A stretch of 36,528 nt of DNA from JBAWAP01 sp049589355 (GTDB lineage: Bacteria; Chloroflexota; Anaerolineae; VGOG01), in NCBI GenBank assembly GCA_049589355.1, contig JBAWAP010000018.1:1-36528 (forward strand). Direction: 5' to 3'. Below, one piece after another: positions 7,646 to 15,578 of this stretch; position 1 is the first letter of the stretch; each line of letters opens with the position of its first letter. Below the pieces are notes generated by a model that was given only the letters and a program-made list of their open reading frames with translations, did not search any database and was not told the DNA's origin. The translations under genes and the position numbers were made by a program.

Positions 7646-10167
7646 TATCTTCCTCCTTCCAGCTCTGCCAGCCACTCCTGCACCGTTTTGGCCTGGGGGT
7701 CCTCGATGGCCTCATAGATGCGCAGCGCCTCCTCCCAAAGCTGCCTGACTTTGGCTGTATCCCCCAGCCGTTTGTACGCCTGGCCCATATTCGCTAGGTG
7801 CTGCCCCTCATTTATCCGATCCTCGATCTCCCGGGCGATCTCCAGGGCCTGCTCGTAGTACCCGATGGCCTTGCGTACCTCCCCCAGGTCATAGTAAGCT
7901 AGCCCCAGGTTGCCCAGATGGGCCCCCTCCCCCCGCCGTTCCCCGATCTCGCGTGCGATCTCCAGGGCTTGCTCATAGTACTCGATGGCTCGGCAGGCCT
8001 CCCCTAGGGCGAAATAGGCGTTCCCCAGGCCGCCAAGACGGTTCTCTTCTCCCCATCGGTCGCCGATCTCACGGGCAATCCCCAGTGCCTGCTCGTAGTA
8101 CTTAATGGCTTGGAGGACCTCCCCCAGGTCGTAGTATGCTAACCCCAAGTTGCCCAGCCACTGGCCCTCATTCCGCCGGTCTCTGATCTCTCGGGCGATC
8201 TCTAGCGCCTGTTCGTAGAACTCGATGGCCTGCCGGGTTTCCCCCAGATGGCGATAGGCATGCCCCATGCTGCCCAGAGCTATCCCTTCCCCCTGCCTTT
8301 CCCCGATCTCGTGGGCAATCTCCAGCGCTTGCTGGTAGTACTCGATGACCCGGCGGGTCTCCCCCAAGGCGAGGTAGGCATACCCCAGGCTGGCAAGGTA
8401 GTTCCCCTCCCCCCGCCGGTCTCCGATCTCTCGGGCGATCCCTAGCGCCCGTTTGTATAACTCGATGGCCCGCCGGGCTTCCCCCAGAGCGGCATAGGCC
8501 ATCCCCAGATAGCCCACAAATTGGCCCTCATTCCGCCGGTCTCCGATCTCTTGGGCGATCTCTAGCGCCTGTTCACAGAACTCGATGGCCTGGCTGAACT
8601 CCCCCAGGTTGTAGTGGGCGTACCCCAGATTGCCCAGGTGCCAGCTTTTGGCTGCTCGGTCCCCAAGCCGGCGGGCGGCTGTGACGGCGGCCTCCAGCCA
8701 GACGGCCCACTCCCGCGGGTGAAGGCGTAGGACAAGGCAGTAAGCAGCAGCATCAGGATAGTCGCTGCATAGCTGAGTTGCTTTTTCATCGGCCTCCGCG
8801 TGGGATGTGGCCCAGGCCTGGCCGGCCCTGATGTGGGGCCACTCCAGGTCAAAGAGGGCCAGGCCGCGCAGGAGGTCTTCGCCCCCGTGCAAGTAAAGCT
8901 CGTCGGCAGCGCCGGCCATCTGAACGTAGTGGGCAGCCATTCTGCCCCAGGCGGGGTCGCCGGCGGGGAGTTTCTCGGCGGCGAACTCCCGCAGCAGGGG
9001 GTGGAGTCTCCAGCGGCCGTCGCCGGCCTGGGTCAGGAGGGAGCGGCCGACCAGGCGGTGGAGCAGCGCACGGGCATCCGGCTCCTCGGCCTCCAGGACG
9101 GCGGCCATGGCGGTGGTGTGAAAGCTGGGTCCCTGGTTGAAGACAGCCAGGGCGGCAAAGGCACGCTGGAGGTCACCGGGGAGGCTGTCCCAGGCGGTCT
9201 GGAAAGTAGCCCGCAGGCTTTTGCGCAGGCCCGGCTCGTCCAGGGACTTGATGGCACCAGCCTCCTTCAGCATCCGGTTCAGCTTGGCCAGGGCCCAGCC
9301 CTTCTCGCGGGCCGTGTGCAGGGCGATAGAGACCGCCAGGGGCAGGTAGCCCACCAGCTCAAAAAGACGGTCGGCCTCAGCACGCTGGGTGCGGGCGGTC
9401 TCCCGGCCCAGCACTAGCTCCGCCAGGTCGAAGGCCTCGGCGGGGGTGAACTCATCCAGCCGCAGGGGTTCAATGCTCCGCAGGGCGGGGTGGTGGGCGT
9501 GGCGGGTGGTGATGAGAACGGTGCTGCGGCCCTGAGGTGGGGGGAAGAGGGGCTCGACCTCCTGGTCGGGTTGGACGTTGTCGAAGACCAGCAGCACCTC
9601 TTTGCCGCTGATCAGCCCGCGCCAGGAGGTAGCTTTGGCGTGGAAATCGTCGCCAGCGAGCCGCTCCACGCCGTAGGCGGTGGCCCAGCGGTCGGCCACG
9701 TCTGTCAGCCGTTCGTCGCCGCAGTCGGCCCAGAGCACGCCATTCCGATAGCGGCCTGCCACCCGGTGGGCGACGATCTTGGCCAGCTCTGTCTTGCCGA
9801 TACCGCCCATGCCCACTACGCCGGTGATGGCGGCCCGGGCGCCGGGCTTGAGGGCACGCTCCAGCCGGCGGATCTCGTCTGTCCGGCCCACGAAGTCAGG
9901 CAGGGGACGGGGGGCCTGGCAGGGGGCGCTGGGTCGGGGGCCGGGAGCGGTCTCGCGCCACAATTCGCCCAGAGTCTTGCCACCGAAAAAGATCTGTCGT
10001 GCCGCGTTCAGAGCTGCGGCAAGAGCACCCAGAGTGCCTGCTACGGTCAAGGGCTTCCAAAGCCAGCCCGGCAACGCGCCGGGGACCAAGAAGCCGTAAG
10101 CTCCCAGCCCAAAGCCGAGGATGATAAGGAGAATGAGCAGGATGAACAAAGCGCGTTTGAGGGTCAT
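7645..10167 (-). CDS. Membrane-anchored STAND (NB-ARC-type) ATPase with eight TPRs
   Basis: An 840-aa signal-transduction ATPase. Residues ~5-28 and ~40-60 are hydrophobic helices that should hold it in the membrane. The NB-ARC-like domain has the DFVGRTDEIRRLE entry motif (91-103), Walker A GMGGIGKT (119-126), Walker B VLLVFDN (191-197), the TTR segment (~220-222) and the GYLPLA motif (~273-278). After a helical winged-helix/ARC region come eight 40-residue tetratricopeptide repeats (about 500-822) of the YxxLGExxxAIxYYEQALEIAREIGDR pattern split over helices. Such proteins usually sense ligands through the repeats and oligomerise. A GGGAGGGAG site precedes the ATG. No effector domain beyond the membrane anchor is seen; its stop overlaps the hutI start. 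Confidence 0.93.
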   Translation of the reverse strand: MTLKRALFILLILLIILGFGLGAYGFLVPGALPGWLWKPLTVAGTLGALAAALNAARQIFFGGKTLGELWRETAPGPRPSAPCQAPRPLPDFVGRTDEIRRLERALKPGARAAITGVVGMGGIGKTELAKIVAHRVAGRYRNGVLWADCGDERLTDVADRWATAYGVERLAGDDFHAKATSWRGLISGKEVLLVFDNVQPDQEVEPLFPPPQGRSTVLITTRHAHHPALRSIEPLRLDEFTPAEAFDLAELVLGRETARTQRAEADRLFELVGYLPLAVSIALHTAREKGWALAKLNRMLKEAGAIKSLDEPGLRKSLRATFQTAWDSLPGDLQRAFAALAVFNQGPSFHTTAMAAVLEAEEPDARALLHRLVGRSLLTQAGDGRWRLHPLLREFAAEKLPAGDPAWGRMAAHYVQMAGAADELYLHGGEDLLRGLALFDLEWPHIRAGQAWATSHAEADEKATQLCSDYPDAAAYCLVLRLHPREWAVWLEAAVTAARRLGDRAAKSWHLGNLGYAHYNLGEFSQAIEFCEQALEIAQEIGDRRNEGQFVGYLGMAYAALGEARRAIELYKRALGIAREIGDRRGEGNYLASLGYAYLALGETRRVIEYYQQALEIAHEIGERQGEGIALGSMGHAYRHLGETRQAIEFYEQALEIAREIRDRRNEGQWLGNLGLAYYDLGEVLQAIKYYEQALGIAREIGDRWGEENRLGGLGNAYFALGEACRAIEYYEQALEIAREIGERRGEGAHLGNLGLAYYDLGEVRKAIGYYEQALEIAREIEDRINEGQHLANMGQAYKRLGDTAKVRQLWEEALRIYEAIEDPQAKTVQEWLAELEGGR
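7680..8640. repeat. 120-bp tandem DNA repeats encoding the TPR array
   Basis: The TPR part of the STAND gene is made of 120-bp units with high similarity between copies at DNA level, for example the recurring stretches encoding EQALEIAREIG. Such similarity suggests recent duplication or gene conversion among repeat units, and copy number could vary between strains. Confidence 0.8.
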
Positions 10168-10187
10168 GGGCTCCCTCCCTCTCGGCT

Positions 10188-10250
10188 ACCCTCCCGCAGG
10201 TTCCGAACCCTTCGGGCTTGAGCCCGTCAGGGCGAAGCCTGCGGGAGGGT
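10188..10250. repeat. Long structured inverted repeat upstream of the STAND gene
   Basis: Perfect 13-bp arms (ACCCTCCCGCAGG at 10188-10200 and its complement at 10238-10250) enclose smaller GGGC/GCCC hairpins. It lies about 20 bp upstream of the STAND start, inside the 169-bp gap to the next gene, and may be a REP-type element or a leader structure. No run of T follows on the minus strand. Confidence 0.75.
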
Positions 10251-10336
10251 TTATCTTGGACAGTGGGGATCGCTGTCCGAAAAATCTCCGCCAAAGGCCA
10301 TGATCACTGCTCGACACCCCTTGCACAGCTCTCGGA

Positions 10337-10795
10337 TTAGAAGTCGGTCTCGGCAATCCACTGCCCCGGCTCGAACTCGAAGTCCGCTCCGACGTCCTCC
10401 CAGTACGCCTCCTGATCTTCCGTTAGCTCGAAGCGGAAGAGCTGGGCGTCGAGGGGTTCCTGGCGGTGCGCGCCCACATAGTTGAGGATGGGCTCGATGG
10501 CCCGCACGCCGATGCGCGAGGCGCGGTAGCTCTCGGCGTCGAACTTGGCGATCTGCTTGTCCAGGTGCTCCAGGGCCTTGGCCGCCAATTTGTCCTTTGG
10601 GTCGCCGTGCTCCTTGATGAAATCCCTAAGGCGGACCATCGGCTCCTCGAACAGCAGGTAATAGGAACGGACGAAGTAGCCTGAGGTCAACAACCCCCTG
10701 ACCAGGGTGCCCAGCTCCTCAGGCTGGGGCACCTTCACTTCGTAGGCGGCCTCTGAGGAATCAATCTCGTAGCCGCTCCAGTGTGCTTTTAACAC
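10337..10795 (-). CDS. Conserved-looking hypothetical protein, 152 aa
   Basis: I do not recognise a family. The protein is soluble and acidic with no signal peptide or membrane helix. The middle (residues ~30-95) looks helical (LRDFIKEHGDPKDKLAAKALEHLDKQIAKFDAESYRAS), and the C-terminus is rich in acidic and aromatic residues (AYWEDVGADFEFEPGQWIAE). The start is GTG 10795, with AAGGAGG 7 nt upstream, which strongly supports translation. It begins 12 bp after the aminotransferase stop, so both are probably on one transcript. Function cannot be assigned from sequence. Confidence 0.75.
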   Translation of the reverse strand: MLKAHWSGYEIDSSEAAYEVKVPQPEELGTLVRGLLTSGYFVRSYYLLFEEPMVRLRDFIKEHGDPKDKLAAKALEHLDKQIAKFDAESYRASRIGVRAIEPILNYVGAHRQEPLDAQLFRFELTEDQEAYWEDVGADFEFEPGQWIAETDF

Positions 10796-10807
10796 CTGCT
10801 TGCCTCC

Positions 10808-12112
10808 TTATTTTGGTCTGGTAGTCAGATGGTCAGGTGGTCGGTCTTGTTCCCTTTGAGCTTTGGACTTCGAGCTTTGAGCTTTAGGTCTCCCCTGCTC
10901 CTGTGCTCCTCTGTTCCCTTGCTCTTTGATCACCTCTGCCAAGACTCTTATACCTTCGACCATCTGGTCCTCGGAGAGGAAGCTGAAGGGGAGACGGAGG
11001 TTGCGCCGGCCGCCCCCCTCCGACGCCTCGGCGAAGAAGCGCGCCCCGGGCGTGAAGAGGACCCCTTGTCCGGTGGACTCGGCCAGCACCGCCTCGGCCT
11101 CCAGCAGCTCGGGCAGGGTCAGCCAGACGAAGAAGCCGCCGGCCGGGCGCGTCCAGTGCACGCCGTCGGGCATCTCCCGCTCCAGGGCTGCCAACAGCGC
11201 GTCCCGACGGGCCCGGTAGCGGGCTACCAGCCGGGCGATGTGCGGCTCCAGCCACCCTTCCTGGCAGAAAGCAGCCACCACGTGGGCCCCGAAGGGGTTG
11301 GCTCCCCCCTCGTTCCCCTTCAGCCCACAACCGACGATGTGCTGGATCACCTCCGGTTCGGCGATAATCCAGCCCAGCCGCAACCCGGCAGCCAGGATTT
11401 TGGAGAAGCTCCCCAGCCGGATCACCCCTCGTCCCCCGGCCAGCTCGAACAGGGAGGGAGGCACCCGCCCCTCAAAGCAGAGGTCCCGGTAGACGTCGTC
11501 CTCCACCAGGAGCAACCCCCGCTCGCCGGCCAGTTCCACCAGGGCCTCCCTGCGTTCCGCCGTCAGGGTGATCCCAGCCGGATTCTGGAAGGTGGGGATG
11601 GTGTAAAGGAAGGCGACCCGCCGCCCGGCCCAACTCAGCACCTCCAGCCGCTCGGCCAGAGCCTCGACCACCAGCCCCTGGTCGTCCATCGGCACCTGTC
11701 TCAGCTCCACAGGGTGGTCGCGCAGCGTGGCGATGGCCTCGTGGTAGCTGGGGGCCTCCACCAGCACCACGTCACCGGGGCGGGTGAAGAGGCGGGCCGT
11801 GGTGTCCAGCCCCTGGGCCGCGCCAGCGCAGAGCATGATGTTGGCCCGGGTGATGCTCAGCCCTTCGTCCTGCTCGACCTTGCCGATCAGATAGTCCAGC
11901 AGGGGGCCGTACCCCTGTTCGGGGCCATATTGCAGGGCTAGCCGGCCCCGCGCCCGCAGTGCTCGCTCGGTGGCGGCGATGACCTTCTCCACCGGCAGGA
12001 GCTCGGGGTCAGGGTGACCGTAGACGAAAGGGATCGCCCCTGCTGGCCCGCCAGCCTGCACGTCTTCTAGTGGGTCGAAGGACGGTTGACTGGCAGGGAC
12101 ATTGTCAGGCAT
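10808..12112 (-). CDS. PLP-dependent class I/II aminotransferase (LysN/MocR-type catalytic domain)
   Basis: Fold-type I aminotransferase of the group that includes 2-aminoadipate aminotransferase and the catalytic half of MocR regulators; no DNA-binding domain is present. Visible PLP residues: Asn177 in FQNPAG, Asp205 and Tyr208 in EDDVY, and the Schiff-base Lys238 in GSFSKILAAGLRLGW. The substrate could be an aromatic, branched-chain or aminoadipate-type amino acid; context with hut genes does not decide it. The ATG at 12112 has GGAG 7 nt upstream. The last ~38 residues (from about KEQGNRGAQ) come from a short-repeat block and are probably not part of the fold. Confidence 0.92.
   Translation of the reverse strand: MPDNVPASQPSFDPLEDVQAGGPAGAIPFVYGHPDPELLPVEKVIAATERALRARGRLALQYGPEQGYGPLLDYLIGKVEQDEGLSITRANIMLCAGAAQGLDTTARLFTRPGDVVLVEAPSYHEAIATLRDHPVELRQVPMDDQGLVVEALAERLEVLSWAGRRVAFLYTIPTFQNPAGITLTAERREALVELAGERGLLLVEDDVYRDLCFEGRVPPSLFELAGGRGVIRLGSFSKILAAGLRLGWIIAEPEVIQHIVGCGLKGNEGGANPFGAHVVAAFCQEGWLEPHIARLVARYRARRDALLAALEREMPDGVHWTRPAGGFFVWLTLPELLEAEAVLAESTGQGVLFTPGARFFAEASEGGGRRNLRLPFSFLSEDQMVEGIRVLAEVIKEQGNRGAQEQGRPKAQSSKSKAQREQDRPPDHLTTRPK
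10812..10925. repeat. Short-period repeats forming the aminotransferase C-terminal tail
   Basis: Three adjacent tandem blocks with 7-8 bp periods (TGGTC-type, GAGCTTT-type and GCTCCT-type) cover the 3' end of the aminotransferase gene and encode a low-complexity Gln/Arg/Lys/Ser-rich tail. This is the same class of repeat as elsewhere in the window, here extending a gene rather than lying between genes. Confidence 0.75.
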
Positions 12113-12145
12113 GAGTCATCTCCATCATTCACCTCCTCGGCACAT

Positions 12146-12412
12146 TTACCACTCCTCCTCAGAGAAGACCATAGCCGCCAGCTTGGCACCGGTTTCTCCT
12201 ACGCTAACCTCTTCTGGTATCCGCCGATATCCCTGGATGTAGGCTTCGTCCATCTCCTGCTCGCGGAGCTCTGCCAGATAGCGTTCCAGGGCGCGGCGGA
12301 TGAACGCAGCGCGGCTCTCCTTCCGCGCCTTGGCATAATGCGTCACCGCCTCCAACAGGGGCTGGGGCATGGACACCTGAATGACCTTGAGCGTCCTAGC
12401 TTCTGTAGACAT
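12146..12412 (-). CDS. Ribbon-helix-helix (CopG-like) DNA-binding protein
   Basis: An 88-aa protein with a ribbon-helix-helix fold: the strand TLKVIQVSMPQPLLEAV, then helices AVTHYAKARKESRAAFIRRALERYL. This is the DNA-binding plan of CopG/ParD/MazE-type antitoxins and repressors. The start is taken as ATG 12412, with AAGGTGG 6 nt upstream; a GTG at 12421 is also in frame. The C-terminal ~35 residues are acidic and could bind a partner, but no toxin gene follows; the aminotransferase does, 33 bp on. A consensus promoter with an overlapping palindrome lies just upstream, which suggests autorepression. Confidence 0.85.
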   Translation of the reverse strand: MSTEARTLKVIQVSMPQPLLEAVTHYAKARKESRAAFIRRALERYLAELREQEMDEAYIQGYRRIPEEVSVGETGAKLAAMVFSEEEW

Positions 12413-12426
12413 GTTAACCACCTTCG

Positions 12427-12446
12427 CTACACAATTCAGTGTGTAG
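12427..12446. promoter_or_regulatory. Palindromic operator for the RHH regulator
   Basis: CTACACA (12427-12433) and TGTGTAG (12440-12446) form perfect 7-bp inverted arms around a 6-bp spacer. The palindrome lies just downstream of the -10 box and about where transcription should start, the usual place for an autoregulatory RHH operator. Confidence 0.65.
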
Positions 12447-12449
12447 CTG

Positions 12450-12478
12450 ATTATAAATCACTACCCACAAGGGGTCAA
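12450..12478 (-). promoter_or_regulatory. Sigma-70-type promoter of the RHH gene
   Basis: On the minus strand, TTGACC (12478-12473) and TATAAT (12455-12450) are separated by exactly 17 bp. Transcription would start near 12443, inside the palindrome. This is the best match to a housekeeping promoter in the left half and may also serve the aminotransferase and genes after it. Confidence 0.75.
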
Positions 12479-12501
12479 TAATTCACCCATCTGCTTATCC
12501 G

Positions 12502-14157
12502 CTATTCATTCGTTGCCATCATTGGGATTTTGATCCCGTGTTCTTTGGCCATCTCGATGGCTCTCCCGTAGCCGGCGTCCACGTGGCGGATGATGGCCGT
12601 CCAGGGGTCGGCGGTGAGGACCCGCTCCAGGCGCACCGCGGCCTCAGCCGTGCCGTCGGCGACGATGACCTGGCCAGCGTGGATGGAGTAGCCGATGCCC
12701 ACCCCGCCACCATGGTGGATCGAAACCCAGGTGGCCCCACAGACGGCGTTGAGCAGGGCGTTGAGCAGCGGCCAGTCGGCGATGGCGTCGGAGCCGTCCT
12801 GCATCCCCTCGGTCTCCCGTCGAGGCGAGGCCACCGAGCCACCATCCAGATGGTCGCGGCCAATAACGATGGGGGCTTTCACCTCCCCACTGGCCACCAG
12901 GTCGTTGAAGGCCAACCCCGCGGTGGCCCGCTCCCCGTAGCCCAGCCAACAGATGCGGGCTGGCAGGCCCTGGAACTCCACCTGCTCCCTCGCCAGGCGA
13001 ATCCAACGGGCCAGGTGCTCGTCCTCCGGGAAAAGCTCCAAGATGGCCTCGTCGGTCGTGTAGATGTCCTCAGGGTCGCCGGAGAGGGCCACCCAGCGGA
13101 AGGGGCCCTTCCCCTCGCAGAAGAGGGGCCTGATGTAGGCTGGGACAAAACCAGAGAAGTTAAAAGCGTCCTTCACCCCGGCATCGTAAGCCCGCTGGCG
13201 CAGGTTGTTCCCGTAGTCGAAGACCACCGCACCTTTCTTCTGGAATTCCAACATGGCCTGTACGTGCTCGGCCATGGAGTCCATGGCCTGTTTGCTGTAC
13301 TCCGCCGGATCCTTCTCTCTGAGAGCCTCGGCCTCCTCCAGGGTGAGGCCCCTGGGAACGTAGCTGAGGGGGTCGTGGGCCGGGGTCTGGTCGGTGACCA
13401 CATCGGGGACGACACCACGAATGACCAACTCCGGATAGATGTCGGCCGCGTTGGCAATCAGGCCGATAGATCTGGGCTTTTCCTGATCAAGGGCCTCCTC
13501 GACCAGGGTCATGGCTTCCTCCAGTGTATCCACCACCACGTCCACGTAGCGGGTGTTCAGGCGGCGCTGGGCGCGGGCCGGGTCCACCTCGACGATCAGG
13601 CCCACCCCCTCGTTCATGGTGATGGCCAGGGGCTGCGCCCCGCCCATCTCCCCCAGGCCGGCGGTGAGGACAAACTTGCTCTTGAGGCTGGGCCAACCGG
13701 CGGCGCGGGCGGCAGCTCCCAGGGTCTCGTAAGTTCCCTGAAGGATGCCCTGAGTGCCGATGTAGATCCAGCTCCCGGCCGTCATCTGGCCGTACATGAT
13801 CAACCCCTGGCGCTCCAGCTCGTCGAAGACCTCCTGAGTAGCCCAAGCAGGGACGAGATTGGAGTTCGCCAGGAGGACACGCGGGGCGTCGCGGTGGGTC
13901 CTGAAGACGCCGACGGGTTTCCCCGACTGCACCAACAGCGTCTCATCGTTCTCCAGCTCCTTCAACGTCTCAATGATGGCCTCGAAGCACTCCCAGTTGC
14001 GGGCCGCCTTGCCTCGCCCGCCGTAGACGATGAGCTTTTCCGGATCACCAGCCACCTCGGGGTCCAAATTGTTCATCAGCATGCGCATGGCCGCTTCCTG
14101 CCCCCAGCCTTTGCAATTGAGTTCTGTCCCCCTTGGGGCTCGAACTACTCTGGCCAC
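12502..14157 (-). CDS. hutU: Urocanate hydratase
   Basis: NAD-dependent urocanase, the second step of histidine breakdown, making 4-imidazolone-5-propionate for HutI. Typical segments are visible throughout: YGGRGKAARNWECF near residue 45, GLGEMGGAQPLAITMNEG for NAD binding near 168, and the catalytic/C-terminal region with GRDHLDGGSVASPRRETE and NAVCGATWVSIHHGGGVG. Length 551 aa is normal. The start is GTG 14157, with GGAGG 7 nt upstream, which lies inside the last codons of purA; the gap to purA is only 4 bp. It is therefore probably co-transcribed with purA, an unusual partner. Confidence 0.97.
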   Translation of the reverse strand: MARVVRAPRGTELNCKGWGQEAAMRMLMNNLDPEVAGDPEKLIVYGGRGKAARNWECFEAIIETLKELENDETLLVQSGKPVGVFRTHRDAPRVLLANSNLVPAWATQEVFDELERQGLIMYGQMTAGSWIYIGTQGILQGTYETLGAAARAAGWPSLKSKFVLTAGLGEMGGAQPLAITMNEGVGLIVEVDPARAQRRLNTRYVDVVVDTLEEAMTLVEEALDQEKPRSIGLIANAADIYPELVIRGVVPDVVTDQTPAHDPLSYVPRGLTLEEAEALREKDPAEYSKQAMDSMAEHVQAMLEFQKKGAVVFDYGNNLRQRAYDAGVKDAFNFSGFVPAYIRPLFCEGKGPFRWVALSGDPEDIYTTDEAILELFPEDEHLARWIRLAREQVEFQGLPARICWLGYGERATAGLAFNDLVASGEVKAPIVIGRDHLDGGSVASPRRETEGMQDGSDAIADWPLLNALLNAVCGATWVSIHHGGGVGIGYSIHAGQVIVADGTAEAAVRLERVLTADPWTAIIRHVDAGYGRAIEMAKEHGIKIPMMATNE

Positions 14158-14161
14158 AGTT

Positions 14162-15481
14162 TCACCTCCATTTGCCTCTTGCCTCCTGTTTCTTGCCTCC
14201 TATAGTCTCCTCACGCCCCGGCCCAACGGAAACAAAGACCGCCGGGGCGTCGGCTAGCTCTTCGACCATCCGCACATAATCCAGGGCGGCCTGGGGGAGA
14301 TCGGAGAGGGCTCTCGCGCCTCGGATGTCCTCGCTCCAGCCAGGCCACTCCTCATAAATGGGCCTACATTCAGCCAGCACCTCCGCGCCAGGCGGGAAGC
14401 TCTCCACACGCTCTCCACAATAATCATAGGCCACGCAGATTTTGAGGGTCTCCAGGCCTGTCAAGATGTCCAGTTTGGTGATGGCGATCTCCGTCAGCCC
14501 GTTGATCTGGGCCGCGTAGCGCAGGGCCACCCCGTCCAGCCAGCCGCAGCGCCTGGGCCGGCCGGTGGTGGTGCCATACTCGTCCCAGGGCTGCTCCCCT
14601 GTACCTCGCAGCCGGTCGCCCACCTCATCGAGCAATTCAGTCGGCATGGGGCCAGCTCCCACTCGCGTCTGGAAGGCCTTGACCACCCCGACAATGCGCT
14701 CGACGTGCTGGGGGCCGAAGCCCAGTCCGGTCAGCGCACCCCCGGCGATGGGCGAGGAACTGGTCACGAAGGGATAGGTCCCGTGGTCGAGATCGAGCAG
14801 AGTGCCTTGCGCCCCCTCGCAGAGCACCCTCTTTCCCGCTCTCAATGCTTCGTGGAGGATCGGCAAGGTATCGGCCACGTAGGGAGCCAGCCATGCGGCG
14901 TAGTCCGCGTACTCCTCTGCCACCTCGTAGGGATTGAGCGGTGGCTGACCGTAGATTTGCTCCAGAACGGCGTTCTTGGCCTCCACCGCAGCGCGTACTT
15001 TCTCCACGAAGGCTCTCTCATCCAGCATGTCCCAGGAGCGCAGGCCCGCCCTGGCCGCCTTGTCGCCATAGGTGGGGCCAATGCCCCGCTGGGTGGTGCC
15101 GATTCTCCCCTCGCCCAACGACTTCTCAGCGGCGCCGTCCAGAGCGATATCGTAGGGCATGATCAAATGGGCCCTGGCGCTCAGCTTGAGCCGCTCAGGC
15201 GAGACATCAACGCCTCGCTTGGCCAGTTCCTCTATCTCCCCGCACAATGCCTTGGGGTTAACGATCACCCCATTGCCGATGAGGCAGGTGGTATGGGGAC
15301 GTAGAATCCCTGAGGGCATAAGGTGGAAGGCGAACCTTTCCTCACCCACGGTTACCGTGTGGCCGGCGTTATCGCCTCCGTTGTAGCGGGCCACGACGTG
15401 GGCCTCGGCCGCTAGCAGATCGGTTATCTTCCCCTTTGCCTCGTCACCCCACTGGGTGCCGACGATTACCGTAACAGGCAT
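14162..15481 (-). CDS. purA: Adenylosuccinate synthetase
   Basis: Catalyses GTP-dependent joining of IMP and aspartate, the first step from IMP to AMP. Motifs: GTQWGDEAKGK at the start (the usual GDEGKGK has Gly replaced by Ala here), NAGHTV near residue 40, GTTQRGIGPTYGDKAAR near 130, and TTGRPRRCGWLD near 305. The start is ATG 15481 with GGAGGAGG 7 nt upstream; an in-frame start at 15499 would lie ahead of the ribosome-binding site and is less likely. The last residues (GGKKQEARGKWR) come from a short-repeat block. Length about 439 aa is normal. Confidence 0.97.
   Translation of the reverse strand: MPVTVIVGTQWGDEAKGKITDLLAAEAHVVARYNGGDNAGHTVTVGEERFAFHLMPSGILRPHTTCLIGNGVIVNPKALCGEIEELAKRGVDVSPERLKLSARAHLIMPYDIALDGAAEKSLGEGRIGTTQRGIGPTYGDKAARAGLRSWDMLDERAFVEKVRAAVEAKNAVLEQIYGQPPLNPYEVAEEYADYAAWLAPYVADTLPILHEALRAGKRVLCEGAQGTLLDLDHGTYPFVTSSSPIAGGALTGLGFGPQHVERIVGVVKAFQTRVGAGPMPTELLDEVGDRLRGTGEQPWDEYGTTTGRPRRCGWLDGVALRYAAQINGLTEIAITKLDILTGLETLKICVAYDYCGERVESFPPGAEVLAECRPIYEEWPGWSEDIRGARALSDLPQAALDYVRMVEELADAPAVFVSVGPGREETIGGKKQEARGKWR
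14168..14206. repeat. TTGCCTC-type short repeats at the purA 3' end
   Basis: Units of TTGCCTC(C), about 7-8 bp, cover the last dozen codons of purA and encode its basic tail. Part of the same class of degenerate short-period repeats as the other blocks in this window. Confidence 0.6.
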
Positions 15482-15502
15482 TGGTCTACCTCCTCCCAAT
15501 AG

Positions 15503-15578
15503 CTAATATCCAATACCCAATACCCAATATCTAGTTATTGGATATTGGTTATTGGATATTGGGTATTGGATATTGGCG
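15503..15578. repeat. CCAATAC-type short repeats with dyad between M20 peptidase and purA
   Basis: Tandem CCAATAC/CCAATAT units are followed by the same motif in reverse orientation (TATTGG units), so the block can form a long A/T-rich hairpin. It supplies the stop codon and the last ~10 residues (RQYPIPNIQ) of the M20 peptidase on the minus strand. Confidence 0.85.

Noticed and set aside
6455..7717. A 420-codon plus-strand frame opposite hutI
   Set aside because: Composition is that of a shadow (Gly/Gln/His-rich, no motif), while hutI has all family motifs.
10188..10250. tRNA gene
   Set aside because: Contains TTCGAA-like bases but no cloverleaf arms, and the dominant structure is one long stem.
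10829..11941. A 370-codon plus-strand frame opposite the aminotransferase
   Set aside because: No motif or ribosome-binding site; antisense shadow of a clear PLP enzyme.
12538..14205. A 555-codon open frame antisense to hutU
   Set aside because: It mirrors hutU codon by codon, has Gly/His/Val-rich shadow composition and no ribosome-binding site; high GC content produces such frames.
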